NCBI RefSeq assembly: GCF_000316645.1
Contig: NC_019677.1
Coordinates: 1 to 64,000 of the forward strand
Length of the DNA: 64,000 bases
From: Nostoc sp. PCC 7524
GTDB lineage: Bacteria; Cyanobacteriota; Cyanobacteriia; Cyanobacteriales; Nostocaceae
Direction of reading: 5' to 3'
How positions within the stretch are numbered: position 1 is the first letter of the stretch; each line of letters starts with the position of its first letter. A program made the translations under genes and the position numbers. This document shows, piece by piece, positions 6,836-16,057 of this stretch. The notes beneath the pieces were generated by a model. The model ran no database searches, had not been told where the DNA came from, and was given only the letters and a program-made list of their open reading frames with translations.

Positions 6836-7207
6836 TTAGTTGAGTCTACAACTGGCGGTCAGTTCTAAATTAAAGAAAGTTCCTGAACGGGGTGTAATAG
6901 AACGCAACTGCTGGATAAACGCTTTAAATCTGGCATCACTGATGCCAAAGCCAGCTTCAGCACAAGCAGATAAACCTCCTTCGATGGGAATAGGAGAGCC
7001 ATTCCTGGGACTATAGACAATAAATTTATCGACAGTGCCAGTGCCGACCGCAAACCCGATTACTTGGCGAGCTGTTCGCAAAGCGGCATTATCTAGAGAA
7101 CCGCCAATACTGCCAATACTGATATTAACGGCACGACTTTCAGCCAATGCTGGCGCACTAATCGACAATACTGTCCCAACCACCACCGCACAAGTGAACT
7201 TATTCAT
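6836..7207 (-). CDS. Secreted hypothetical protein
   Basis: A 123-residue protein with a clear Sec signal (MNKFTCAVVVGTVLSISAPALA, cleavage likely after ALA near residue 22). The mature part is about 100 residues with two cysteines, possibly one disulfide. I recognise no domain. A periplasmic or extracellular location is the only inference. Confidence 0.6.
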   Translation of the reverse strand: MNKFTCAVVVGTVLSISAPALAESRAVNISIGSIGGSLDNAALRTARQVIGFAVGTGTVDKFIVYSPRNGSPIPIEGGLSACAEAGFGISDARFKAFIQQLRSITPRSGTFFNLELTASCRLN

Positions 7208-7719
7208 TTTCTTGACCTCACAAAAATCGAAAAACTAATACAGAGATTTCGTTATTCACTAGCTAATGCACTGATATTATCTGAAGATAATCATTTATTA
7301 AAGCAGGGTTTAAGAAGCAGCTTTTTGAAGAAAAATGTCATACAAATAATTAAATTAGATGGTGGCGCATTTTAATGACGAAAAGCAGCGAAAAGCAGCG
7401 AATTAACAATTGTTTTAGTCACAGCAGAAGTATTATTTACACACAATAAACACCTTCCAAATAATTTGATTTATCGTTTATATCCTCATTTTTCCTCTAA
7501 GAAATTTTCTTCTCAACTGCATCAATATGATCGCACCCCACCCACCAAGCGATCGCCTTTTTCCTCTAAGAAATTGCAGTTAAGAGCCTGAGCGATCGCC
7601 CCCCACAACCAGAGCGTAGGCGATCGCCTTTTTCCTCTTTTGAAAAATTGTTAGTTAAGTGCAGCCGCGTAGTTTACCACCGCACATCAATCTGTTGTAA
7701 ACTTTTCGTCTTATATAAA
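7208..7719. other. Intergenic with dispersed repeats
   Basis: No gene seen. It holds a short tandem CGAAAAGCAG repeat near 7380, two TTCCTCTAAGAA motifs, HIP1 sites, and the second copy of the 46-bp repeat. Confidence 0.5.
7551..7596. repeat. 46-bp dispersed repeat, copy 2
   Basis: Nearly identical to 4168-4214; it differs in T-run length only. Confidence 0.7.
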
Positions 7720-8043
7720 CTAGCCCTCATCCCCTGATTTATACTCTAGTCCTTCCTCACCAGGGGTCATTTTTTGAGCAGTGCCATTAAGAATTTGCTC
7801 CCACATCTCATCAAAGGTGATACCCCGCTTTTTAGCTAGGTACTCAACCCGCTCTTTAATCAATTTGTCCCGTTCTTGAAGTTGGACACATAAAAGAGAC
7901 TGTGCCTGCACAACTTTAGAGCGGTTGTTGAGCCACGCATCCACAGTGAGTAAATCATTGTCATACTCGCCTAGTGCGGGAATTGCTAACCTTTCATCTT
8001 TTCTGGGCATTTCATCCTTTCTGGGCAAACCTACTGCATTCAT
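7720..8043 (-). CDS. Hypothetical protein
   Basis: A charged 107-residue protein. A near-repeat at its start (PRKDEMPRKDER) reflects a short DNA duplication and makes the exact start uncertain. The central part is helical (VQLQERDKLIKERVEYLAKK). A nucleic-acid-binding or RHH-like role is possible but unsupported. Confidence 0.5.
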   Translation of the reverse strand: MNAVGLPRKDEMPRKDERLAIPALGEYDNDLLTVDAWLNNRSKVVQAQSLLCVQLQERDKLIKERVEYLAKKRGITFDEMWEQILNGTAQKMTPGEEGLEYKSGDEG

Positions 8044-8218
8044 ATTGCTACCTAAGTGCTTCTATTTTTCCAAATCTGCCCCAGAATTGGCACAAAAAAG
8101 GATGACTCAAATATTCTATCCCAATATTGACCCAAATTTGGTACAAGTACGCCCAATCTTGATAGGATGCAGAAGTACATAAAAAGGTGCTTGAGTTGGC
8201 GACCAAAGCCATGAAAAT

Positions 8219-8689
8219 ATGCTGAAATTCAAATCAAAAATTATTGCCATAGGAACAAGCCTTGTTCTCGCTGGGACTGCTTTACCAGTGCGCCCAGTGA
8301 ATGCGAATCCTGCGGTACTTGCACCCGCCGCTTTTTGTGCTGGTACGGCTGGGGTAGGATGTGTGTTAGTTGGGGTTGCTATTGTAGGTGGCACTGTTTA
8401 CTATATCTGGCAATCCACCAGGAACGGGAAGTATTATGCAGCCGATGCCAATGGACAAATCAACAATTCCGAAAGATTGGTTGGTACAGCCAAGCCTTTG
8501 CAGAGTAGAGCGATTTCTGGGATAGAAGCAGCAAAACTAGGGGATGCTCACTGGGCTAATACTATTACCGACTGCTACAAAATTGGTAAAAAGATAGGTA
8601 AAAAACTCAAAAGAAGTCACCTTGCAGTTGGTGGTGGATACTGGTGTATTTTCCCTGGAGAACAAACAATTTTTGGAGATAACAGATGA
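8219..8689 (+). CDS. Secreted hypothetical protein, first of a pair
   Basis: A 156-residue protein with a signal segment (about residues 8-29, ending VNA) and a second hydrophobic Gly/Val-rich stretch (about 41-62). A basic region (KIGKKIGKKLKR) follows near residue 125. No family is recognised. Its stop overlaps the next start by four bases (ATGA), so the two are very likely co-translated and act together. Confidence 0.6.
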   Translation: MLKFKSKIIAIGTSLVLAGTALPVRPVNANPAVLAPAAFCAGTAGVGCVLVGVAIVGGTVYYIWQSTRNGKYYAADANGQINNSERLVGTAKPLQSRAISGIEAAKLGDAHWANTITDCYKIGKKIGKKLKRSHLAVGGGYWCIFPGEQTIFGDNR

Positions 8690-9075
8690 ACCTACAAGAA
8701 TTAGAACAGTTCAACGAGTTAAGAGGCGACACACTTTTAACATCCATCCAGACTTTTCCTAGCTTCAATGCACCAGGATATGAACTTACGGGGGGAATGG
8801 AGGTTTGTAGTGGAGTAGATGAGGCAATTACTGAGATTGAATCTATCGTCTGGACTGCTGGTTACGAAAACAACCCCGAACATGAATGGAAGCTGGTTAG
8901 TTATGAGGTGTTTGTACCGCAAAAGATGGTTTTAGTTGGTAATGGGAATATGCCGTCATGCGAAACTACACCAGTTCATAATGCTGTCATCTACTGCTAT
9001 TACAGTCCGGTAAAACCAGCAGCGATTAACCAGTTGATCCAGCAAAATCAACCTTGGGTTATAGATAGTGAATAA
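8686..9075 (+). CDS. Hypothetical protein, second of a pair
   Basis: An acidic 129-residue protein with no signal peptide, overlapping the secreted protein upstream by ATGA. A secreted partner plus an acidic cytosolic partner could be an effector and its immunity protein or chaperone, but nothing in the sequence proves this. Confidence 0.6.
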   Translation: MNLQELEQFNELRGDTLLTSIQTFPSFNAPGYELTGGMEVCSGVDEAITEIESIVWTAGYENNPEHEWKLVSYEVFVPQKMVLVGNGNMPSCETTPVHNAVIYCYYSPVKPAAINQLIQQNQPWVIDSE

Positions 9076-9323
9076 TATTTAAAATCCATTCACTGGAATG
9101 ATGAATATTGGGAGATGCCCTAGTGAACGCACTCCCCAAAGTACAGTGAGCAGAGAAATTAATCAGGCGATACCTTGTCTATGAAATTGCCAACGCAGTC
9201 ATGACAACTGGATCGCCTTTTTCCTCTAAGAAAAACAGTTAGTTTGAGTTGAGGATATATGCTTTTAATTGGTAAAATCAAGGATTTTTGGGGAACTATA
9301 AATGTACAGCTAAAAATGAGATT

Positions 9324-9476
9324 ATGAAGTTTCAATTTAAGATTAATGATGAATTATTTGTAAATATATTATTTATTTCTGCTATAGTTATGTATTTTCT
9401 GGGTTTAGTAGTAATCCCAAATATCTATTTATATATTTACCTGAACGATAACACTATTGAGTATCCAAATAAATGA
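9324..9476 (+). CDS. Possible small membrane protein
   Basis: A 50-residue frame with one strong hydrophobic helix (FVNILFISAIVMYFLGLVVI). I chose the ATG just before the helix; a start 36 bases upstream is also open. No ribosome site stands out. Confidence 0.35.
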   Translation: MKFQFKINDELFVNILFISAIVMYFLGLVVIPNIYLYIYLNDNTIEYPNK

Positions 9477-9540
9477 ACACACTTGAATCATCAAAATTTC
9501 TGTATTGCCGTAATAAAATTAAAGTTTGTATTATCAAGAA

Positions 9541-9755
9541 AGGCAGAGGGCAGAGGGCAGTTCGCGGAAGCGTTGCCGCAAGGCTAGGCAGAAGGAATTT
9601 ATCCCTTCCCTGATTGCCCGAACCATCTGTGCGACGGTCGGGAGCAAGGGTTTAAGACCCCCACCAAATTGAAAATTTGGTGGCTCCTTTTCAGGAGGGG
9701 TTTGAATCCCCCTGAAAAGAACCTTCTGCCCTCTGCCTCCTGCCTTCTGCCTTCT
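9541..9755. repeat. Structured element flanked by heptamer repeats
   Basis: GGCAGAGGGCAGAGGGCAG at the left and its complement CTGCC-type heptamers at the right form a long inverted repeat. Inside are three hairpins: CCCGAACC...GGTCGGG, CCACCAAATT/AATTTGGTGG, and CTTTTCAGG/CCTGAAAAG (9688-9719). The heptamers match the STRR class known from heterocystous cyanobacteria. There is no reading frame; it may be a non-coding mobile repeat. Confidence 0.6.
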
Positions 9756-9783
9756 TCAAGGACTATTTAACAGATGATGAAAT

Positions 9784-10068
9784 ATGACAACGATTACTGA
9801 TTTGGAAGCCTTGGCAGATGCGGCTGATTTTCGCACTTTATATCCTTACATAAATCAAATTCACGCTTGGGTATACATTACCAATAATCAACTCAGCATA
9901 GGTGAAGTAGCTAACGCTTTCTATCACTCTAATTTAGAAGTGGTAGAACACTGGACTGATGCTGGTGATATTAGATTTTACAAAGAGCTTGAAAATGTCC
10001 CTGATACTGATTGGATGGTAGTTTTAATTCATCCATTTTATATAATGAAGACAAGAGAAACTATTTAG
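9784..10068 (+). CDS. Hypothetical protein
   Basis: A 94-residue acidic protein, mostly helical by eye, with the segment NQLSIGEVANAFYHSNLEVVEHW resembling a winged-helix-like region. No firm family. It lies in a run of small same-strand genes separated by dispersed repeats. Confidence 0.5.
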   Translation: MTTITDLEALADAADFRTLYPYINQIHAWVYITNNQLSIGEVANAFYHSNLEVVEHWTDAGDIRFYKELENVPDTDWMVVLIHPFYIMKTRETI

Positions 10069-10111
10069 CAATATCGCCTTACAATTTCCTCTAAGAATAT
10101 AGGAATAATTC

Positions 10112-10321
10112 ATGTTTCCAGGTGACAATAAACCCACTAAATCCAGAACTATTACTGGGACATTTAAATACTGTAATTCGGGTAGAGAAGAGGTAAAGAC
10201 AGTTACCTGCTTATTCACTGAAAGGTCAGAAAAGTATCAATTAACAAAGGTGTATGTGGTTGAGTTTGGATGCGAATTGATTTTTTGTAAAGATGATAAT
10301 CACTTTTTAGTCAATGATTAG
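10112..10321 (+). CDS. Hypothetical protein
   Basis: A 69-residue protein with alternating beta-like segments and four Cys residues not arranged as an obvious zinc site. It is on the same strand as its neighbour, 43 bp away. Unrecognised. Confidence 0.4.
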   Translation: MFPGDNKPTKSRTITGTFKYCNSGREEVKTVTCLFTERSEKYQLTKVYVVEFGCELIFCKDDNHFLVND

Positions 10322-10506
10322 CGATCGCCCTTACTCCTAAATTTTCCTCTAAGAATGCGTAGGCGTAGCCCGCCGTAGGCATCGCACCACTAGGTATCTG
10401 CAATTTCTTAGAGGAAAAAGCGTAGGCGCAACCCGCCGCAGGCATCGCCCTTTATCCTCTAAGAAAATAGTTTGATAAAACAGGAGTAGATTTTGACCTG
10501 CCACTA
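10322..10506. repeat. Cluster of dispersed repeats
   Basis: Contains TTCCTCTAAGAA or its complement three times, and two copies of GCGTAGGCGNARCCCGCCG followed by (T/C)AGGCATCGC. The latter resembles small dispersed repeats described in Nostoc that sit inside HIP1-like sites. Confidence 0.55.
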
Positions 10507-10695
10507 ATGACAACCACCAAAATTCATTTAATTGTTGGCATTCACCACGCTACTCTGTTGGTATATTCACAGGCCAATTGTTGGCAGTTCCGGTTGATTA
10601 GTCCCAGTGGTGCAGTGTTTGGTGAGCGCAAACTTTACTATACGCCTGAAGCCGCAGAAAAGATGGGGCGTGAGTGGATAGGTAAGGGAAGCTGA
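10507..10695 (+). CDS. Hypothetical protein
   Basis: A 62-residue protein with a beta-rich first half (IHLIVGIHHATLLVYS) and a basic C-terminus. Unrecognised. It may be a small plasmid-type ORFan. Confidence 0.4.
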   Translation: MTTTKIHLIVGIHHATLLVYSQANCWQFRLISPSGAVFGERKLYYTPEAAEKMGREWIGKGS

Positions 10696-10997
10696 GGGGG
10701 TGCGCTCACCCTTGTCACAAACGACTCCGAATAATCACCGTTGTGGGTGGTTTGACCTCAGTCCCTGCTGCAATTATTGCCAATTCTGCTGGGAGAAGTT
10801 TGGACTCTGGACTCAATTGAGACAGTCTGGACTCTTGATTGTTGATGTTTTTTTTGCTGTTCTTCATTTTTTCGTGAATGGTATTGAGTGTATGTTTTGG
10901 GGTTTAATTCCCTCACTCACTACATACGACAGTCAAGATGTTTGATGCACTATCCGTTTTTTAGCGCGATCGCACTTATCAGGATAAACACACGAAG
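10696..10997. other. Intergenic before CRISPR array 1
   Basis: This is the trailer side of array 1. Two HIP1 sites are visible, and I see no convincing gene. Confidence 0.45.
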
Positions 10998-13699
10998 CGC
11001 GATCGCTCTAATAGGGATTAAGGTTAATTGCAATTCGTCTATACCTTTGTGTTATGTCTATGCGAGTAAAGTTTCAATCCCTAATAGGGATTAAGGTTAA
11101 TTGCAATGTTATGCGCTGATTCTGCGTGGTTCACGGATAGTTACGTTTCAATCCCTAATAGGGATTAAGGTTAATTGCAATAGAAGGCGAATATAGTGCA
11201 TACCGAGATCCTGGCTATGTTTCAATCCCTAATAGGGATTAAGGTTAATTGCAATGACAAACTCAGTCTCAAGCTGATCAGATGATATTGTTTCAATCCC
11301 TAATAGGGATTAAGGTTAATTGCAATCCTCAGTGTATGCAGCAATCATCTGTTGTTTGACGTTTCAATCCCTAATAGGGATTAAGGTTAATTGCAATAAT
11401 TAGAGGTTAAGTATGAAACTTGTACTCTTGGTTTCAATCCCTAATAGGGATTAAGGTTAATTGCAATCAGTATCAGCAAGTATTTCTGCCCTCTGTAAGT
11501 CGTTTCAATCCCTAATAGGGATTAAGGTTAATTGCAATGCTCGCGCACCTAGCCCAATTGCTTGCTGATAGGGTTTCAATCCCTAATAGGGATTAAGGTT
11601 AATTGCAATTGAGGAGAGATTACTTGCAGCGCACGCCGACTTGTTGTTTCAATCCCTAATAGGGATTAAGGTTAATTGCAATTCCATAACTGTGATGCCC
11701 GGTGGGATTATGCACCACGTTTCAATCCCTAATAGGGATTAAGGTTAATTGCAATCAGTATCAGCAAGTATTTCTGCCCTCTGTAAGTCGTTTCAATCCC
11801 TAATAGGGATTAAGGTTAATTGCAATTAAGCTCATTCCAGGTGATTTGCCCTTGAGCTGTTTCAATCCCTAATAGGGATTAAGGTTAATTGCAATCTCGT
11901 GAGTTTCTTCATGCTTTAAAACAATCTCTCGTTTCAATCCCTAATAGGGATTAAGGTTAATTGCAATTTGGCAGCGATGAAGAATCATACGTGTCACAAT
12001 ATGTTTCAATCCCTAATAGGGATTAAGGTTAATTGCAATTTTTCATCGTTCTCATCAAGCTTATTAGTTTGGTTTCAATCCCTAATAGGGATTAAGGTTA
12101 ATTGCAATTCCCCCTTAAGTATTATCACATGGTTAACCTAGTATGTCGTTTCAATCCCTAATAGGGATTAAGGTTAATTGCAATCAGTCAAGGCTCAAGG
12201 CATCGATAAAAGCAGCCCTGTTTCAATCCCTAATAGGGATTAAGGTTAATTGCAATATGGGGGCAACTGTAGCGGCTAGAGCTAGCATTAAGTTTCAATC
12301 CCTAATAGGGATTAAGGTTAATTGCAATTACATTCTCCCAGTAGCGATCGCCAGTAGCAAGGTCGTTTCAATCCCTAATAGGGATTAAGGTTAATTGCAA
12401 TACCAATAAGGTGTCCATCAAGAATATCTTTCTCTTGGTTTCAATCCCTAATAGGGATTAAGGTTAATTGCAATCCCGCTATAGCCATCTTTGGGGTTGC
12501 CGATCAGCTTGGTTTCAATCCCTAATAGGGATTAAGGTTAATTGCAATTAGACTTCATCCTCTTGAGTACCGTTCAGTCTTGCCAGTTTCAATCCCTAAT
12601 AGGGATTAAGGTTAATTGCAATAACGATATTGATAAAGTACGATGCCTCTATAAAGTTTCAATCCCTAATAGGGATTAAGGTTAATTGCAATAAATCATG
12701 GTTGATAATCTGCAAAGCATAAGCTGTTTCAATCCCTAATAGGGATTAAGGTTAATTGCAATAAAACTAGGTAGTTCAGTTTCCACTACCCACCACAGTT
12801 TCAATCCCTAATAGGGATTAAGGTTAATTGCAATAAAGCAGGGGAAAACGGCGCAAAGGGTAGCTTTGTTTCAATCCCTAATAGGGATTAAGGTTAATTG
12901 CAATCTACCAAAGTAAGGTGTATACTCACTATAGCATTCGGTTTCAATCCCTAATAGGGATTAAGGTTAATTGCAATCGAAAGCAGTAGAAAAACCCTAC
13001 ATTTAATAGGTTATAGTTTCAATCCCTAATAGGGATTAAGGTTAATTGCAATTATGATAGCTAGCTAGTATCTTTATAAATAAATTGTTTCAATCCCTAA
13101 TAGGGATTAAGGTTAATTGCAATATACTTGGATAGAAGCAATTAGAAATATGAATACTGTTTCAATCCCTAATAGGGATTAAGGTTAATTGCAATAAGCA
13201 ATACTTTTGCTACTTCTTCGCAGAATTTTTCGTTTCAATCCCTAATAGGGATTAAGGTTAATTGCAATGTACAGCCTGGGCGATCGCATTAGGATCTCCA
13301 GCGTTTCAATCCCTAATAGGGATTAAGGTTAATTGCAATCAAGAACAAGTCGATGCAGAACTAGCCGCATATGCCGTTTCAATCCCTAATAGGGATTAAG
13401 GTTAATTGCAATGGTAGTCAAATAAATCCGGTCTACATCATCCCAAGTTTCAATCCCTAATAGGGATTAAGGTTAATTGCAATTAGGGGAGTTTATAAAT
13501 ATTGCAAACCCACTATGTTTCAATCCCTAATAGGGATTAAGGTTAATTGCAATCGCACCACCAAAGGCACAACCAGAACCAAAGCCACAAAGTTTCAATC
13601 CCTAATAGGGATTAAGGTTAATTGCAATACACGGCGATTGCTCTCAGCATCACCACTGCCGTGTTTCAATCCCTAATAGGGATTAAGGTTAATTGCAAT
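10998..13699 (-). CRISPR. CRISPR array 1: 38 repeats, 37 spacers
   Basis: The 37-bp repeat on the plus strand begins GTTTCAATCCCTAATAGGG and ends GGTTAATTGCAAT. Read on the minus strand it ends GGGATTGAAAC, the usual 3' end of cyanobacterial repeats, so transcription is probably leftward. The leftmost repeat (10998-11034) is degenerate in its first ten bases, as expected at the trailer. Spacers are about 33-39 bp. Two spacers are identical (11468-11501 and 11756-11789). No cas gene is adjacent. Confidence 0.95.
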
Positions 13700-14068
13700 C
13701 GCGGCAGGCTGAAAGCTAATCTGTATTTGATTTTCAAGGTTCAGTTGCGCGGATGGGTTGATTATAACACGCGAAAATGTCAGTCGATTTACATGAAATT
13801 CTTGAAACCTAGACTGGGTAAGGTGCGCGGATGATTTTAATTTAATTTTTCTGCAAAAGACCGTCCTACAAGGAATACAGCCATTTGTCCAAAAGAGAGA
13901 ATTTCTACACCTACCCATCCGCGCATTCAGCCAAAAAATATTGTGTATCTCAACTCTAACAAAGGTTCTAATTTTCTGGAATTGGCAATCTAGGCGTGGT
14001 AGTTCTTATTACTAAAGCGACTTATCAATAACTTCTATAAATTACCTAGGAGGGAATATAACCCCAAC
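13700..14068 (-). promoter_or_regulatory. Probable leader of CRISPR array 1
   Basis: AT-rich DNA at the conserved end of the array. It holds the 13-mer TGCGCGGATGGGT at 13746-13758, its exact inverted copy at 13913-13925, and a partial copy at 13824-13833. No gene is supported here. Confidence 0.5.
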
Positions 14069-14069
14069 A

Positions 14070-14100
14070 AAAGCCCAGTCAACCCGGCTGGGTTTTTGGT
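14070..14100. terminator. Terminator after arfB
   Basis: CCCAG/CTGGG hairpin with a T-run on the plus side and CTTTTG on the minus side. It could end arfB transcription and block read-through towards the array leader. Confidence 0.5.
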
Positions 14101-14116
14101 TTAAGAGGATCATACT

Positions 14117-14530
14117 TTAATCAACTATCTGCCTTCTCATTGACTTAATTTGTCCTCGCTTAGTTTTACTGTCAAGACGTTTTTTTTGAGAACTGCGAGT
14201 TGGTTTGGTGGGTTTGCGTTTTCTCTTAAGTACGACTGCGCTTTTAATAAGTTCTTTGAGTCGTTCTAAAGCTTCCTCACGGTTTTGCTCTTGGCTGCGA
14301 TGTTCTTGAGCCTTGATGACAATAACCCCCTCTTGGGTAATGCGTCGGTCATTCAGTTTCAAAAGCTGTTCTTTGTAGAAAGTGGGTAATGATGAAGTCT
14401 CAATGTTAAAGCGTAAGTGAATGGCAGTAGAAACCTTGTTGACGTTTTGACCCCCTGCTCCTTGAGAACGAATCGCGCTAATTTCGAGTTCGCTATCGGG
14501 GATAATAATTTTATTAGAGATTTGCAGCAT
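14117..14530 (-). CDS. arfB: Ribosome-rescue hydrolase ArfB
   Basis: A 137-residue protein with the class I release-factor domain: RSQGAGGQNVNKVSTAIHLR (about 22-41) holds the catalytic GGQ tripeptide that hydrolyses peptidyl-tRNA. The C-terminal third is very basic (KRKRKPTKPT...SQKKRLDSKTKRGQIKSMRRQ), as in ArfB/YaeJ, where this tail enters the empty mRNA channel of stalled ribosomes. No codon-recognition domain is present, which separates it from RF1/RF2. Length is right for the family. It acts in the cytosol. Confidence 0.9.
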   Translation of the reverse strand: MLQISNKIIIPDSELEISAIRSQGAGGQNVNKVSTAIHLRFNIETSSLPTFYKEQLLKLNDRRITQEGVIVIKAQEHRSQEQNREEALERLKELIKSAVVLKRKRKPTKPTRSSQKKRLDSKTKRGQIKSMRRQIVD

Positions 14531-14607
14531 AACTTATATATAGCGTTATTAGGGTGATCGCGTAGCGGTAGCGAGTCAACGAGCGTCTCGCTGCTCAAGC
14601 CCTAAAT

Positions 14608-15009
14608 CTAACTTCCTCTTAGAACTGCTGCCTTAACCTTGGGTTTTACTTTCAATGGGTCTACACCTTCGGCGGGATGACTATATTGATAAACCTGATA
14701 ATCACCGTCACGCACTACAAACACTCTGCGAAAGTAATGTTTTTTAGTTCCTAGAATATAACTAGGTGGTGCGTTGTATTCTAGGTCAGCATAACCAATC
14801 AATTTTCTTCTTTTTTCAATTCGCATCTGGTGAGATTTAGAAATTCCTTGTGTCTGACAAAAATCTGCCATATCTTCTCGCACCCAACGGTAATCATTTG
14901 GGTCAACCAGCCAAACGATGTTTTTCTCATACTGAACAATCTTTTCGTCTATCATATTTTCATTTAAAAGATTAGCTTTGTCCTTCCAAAAGCTTCTTAC
15001 CTTTGGCAA
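14608..15009 (-). CDS. Hypothetical protein paired with an RHH gene
   Basis: A protein of up to 133 residues. The ATG at 15009 overlaps the upstream RHH gene by 38 bases; an in-frame ATG at 14955, just past that stop, gives 115 residues and may be the true start. The core (VWLVDPNDYRWVREDMADFC, then a basic stretch and YILGTKKHYFRRVFVVRDGDY) is unrecognised. Position after a small RHH gene resembles a toxin-antitoxin pair, but no toxin fold is visible. Confidence 0.55.
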   Translation of the reverse strand: MPKVRSFWKDKANLLNENMIDEKIVQYEKNIVWLVDPNDYRWVREDMADFCQTQGISKSHQMRIEKRRKLIGYADLEYNAPPSYILGTKKHYFRRVFVVRDGDYQVYQYSHPAEGVDPLKVKPKVKAAVLRGS

Positions 15010-15151
15010 TGTAAGGGGCTATTTCCTTGCGAATAATTTCACTCATTGTGATACCATTCGCCAGACACCAAGTGTCAAAAGCAGCCTTATCATCTGGTTC
15101 TATCGCAATTTGTATATAGTCTTTTTTTCGCTCTAATTTTTTTCTGGGCAT
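14972..15151 (-). CDS. Ribbon-helix-helix DNA-binding protein
   Basis: A 59-residue protein: a basic start (MPRKKLERKK), then a beta strand (DYIQIAIEP) and two helices (DDKAAFDTWCLANG, TMSEIIRKEIAPYIAKG). This is the Arc/CopG fold, where dimers insert the strand pair into operator DNA. A perfect 18-bp inverted repeat lies just upstream (15171-15210) and is the likely operator, between this gene and the divergent acidic-protein gene. Autoregulation is inferred. It resembles the start of the protein at 45230. Confidence 0.7.
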   Translation of the reverse strand: MPRKKLERKKDYIQIAIEPDDKAAFDTWCLANGITMSEIIRKEIAPYIAKGKKLLEGQS

Positions 15152-15170
15152 GGCTTCATTTTCATTAATT

Positions 15171-15210
15171 TGGTAATTATATCATGATATTTATCATGAT
15201 ATAATTACCA
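15171..15210. promoter_or_regulatory. 40-bp perfect palindrome, divergent operator
   Basis: Two perfectly complementary 18-nt arms (TGGTAATTATATCATGAT and its complement) around ATTT. The right arm contains TATAAT, placed as -10 for the gene at 15257. It is a likely RHH-protein binding site controlling both directions. Confidence 0.7.
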
Positions 15211-15212
15211 GC

Positions 15213-15240
15213 ATGAGAGTTAAAAAAAACTACACTCTCA
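15213..15240 (+). promoter_or_regulatory. 5'-end mRNA hairpin before the acidic gene
   Basis: TGAGAGT...ACTCTCA hairpin at the predicted transcript start, directly before AGGAGGTG. The other cassette has TGAGGG...CCCTCA at the same place (45786-45809). The arms differ but remain paired, which supports a real RNA structure. Confidence 0.6.
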
Positions 15241-15256
15241 TCAGGAGGTGAAACAA

Positions 15257-15460
15257 ATGACTCAATCGAAAGATGGCGGAAACGGACATCAAGAATACAA
15301 CCCAGAAGTTGAATTCGAGTACGTTGATGCCGATGTCTGGTATGAGAAAAACCCTGAAACGGGAGAACGTATCGATGTAACCACTACAGACGATATTCTT
15401 GGCCAGATGAATGATGAGGACGAAGAGGAAGATAATCCACCTTCGTCCGAGACTGAATAA
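15257..15460 (+). CDS. Acidic microprotein, cassette copy 1
   Basis: A 67-residue, strongly acidic protein (NDEDEEEDNPPSSETE tail) with the conserved start MTQSKDGGNGHQ. AGGAGGTG ends 6 nt before this ATG; a GTG 9 bases upstream overlaps that site and is unlikely. Homologous to 45818-46021. Charge and size would suit a DNA mimic or an antitoxin-like partner, but this is inference. A terminator follows, and the next gene of the cassette starts about 20 bp after it. Confidence 0.65.
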   Translation: MTQSKDGGNGHQEYNPEVEFEYVDADVWYEKNPETGERIDVTTTDDILGQMNDEDEEEDNPPSSETE

Positions 15461-15467
15461 ACCTAAA

Positions 15468-15500
15468 TAGCCCCTAGTTAGCCCCTAGGGGCTTTCTTAC
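15468..15500 (+). terminator. Terminator inside cassette copy 1
   Basis: TAGCCCC...GGGGCTTTCTT hairpin between the acidic gene and the next gene. The same arrangement occurs at 46044-46078, so partial termination may set the ratio of the two proteins. Confidence 0.7.
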
Positions 15501-15518
15501 TTCAATCTTATCGTATCT

Positions 15519-15830
15519 ATGTCTACAATCTATTCTCCCCTTTATCTTCAAATTTATGAGCGTGAAGGAACGCGTTGGTTTTTTCATCCTGGCAATGTTT
15601 TCTACAATGCTCATAACATTTCTACCGATTTAGAATCGACGCTCGAAAGAAACGGGTTAACTAAAATGAAAGTTTTGGTTGAGCTATTCCGAATCAACGG
15701 TGGTAAACCTGGCTATTACTTAGCTAATATCCGAGATAAGAACTACTACTACTGTGGTGATGAGTGGGCTTCGGTCAAAGCCAAGCTCAAAGAATTAGGC
15801 ATTGGGCGGGATGAACCAAATTACTCTTGA
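15519..15830 (+). CDS. Conserved hypothetical, cassette copy 1
   Basis: A 103-residue protein. Its second half (VELFRINGGKPGYYLANIRD, then KNYYYCG and LKELGIGRDEP) is nearly identical to the protein at 46109, while the first half is diverged but alignable (PLYLQIYEREGTRWFFHPGNVFYN). I do not recognise the fold. Conservation as a two-gene unit with the acidic protein indicates a shared job. The start ATG follows the internal terminator closely, with no strong ribosome site. Confidence 0.65.
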   Translation: MSTIYSPLYLQIYEREGTRWFFHPGNVFYNAHNISTDLESTLERNGLTKMKVLVELFRINGGKPGYYLANIRDKNYYYCGDEWASVKAKLKELGIGRDEPNYS

Positions 15831-16057
15831 ATGAAGCATTTTTGTAGGGGCGCAGTGCTGGAGGCGATCGCCCTTGCATCTGCAATTTCAAAGAGGAAAA
15901 AGGAGCGATCGCTGCCATCGTCCATACTGTAACTCTGTGCTAGTGACTATTCACCACAACGATAACTGCCCAAACTAAAGCTTTGAAAATTGTCATGCCA
16001 ATAGCAATACAAAAGCTTAACCAAATTCATAAATATCCCAGGTGAGGAAACAGAGAA

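Noticed and set aside
6744..6853. Frame with GGGDTHLNAHVNRGEQEFHH ending at GGQF
   Set aside because: It looks coding-like but lacks a start codon, is cut by an upstream stop, and overlaps the signal-peptide gene; possibly a gene remnant.
10700..11094. Small frames before array 1
   Set aside because: They run into the first repeats and lack start signals.
12143..13834. Protein-coding frames in CRISPR array 1
   Set aside because: They encode the repeat itself (FQSLIGIKVNCN) and spacers.
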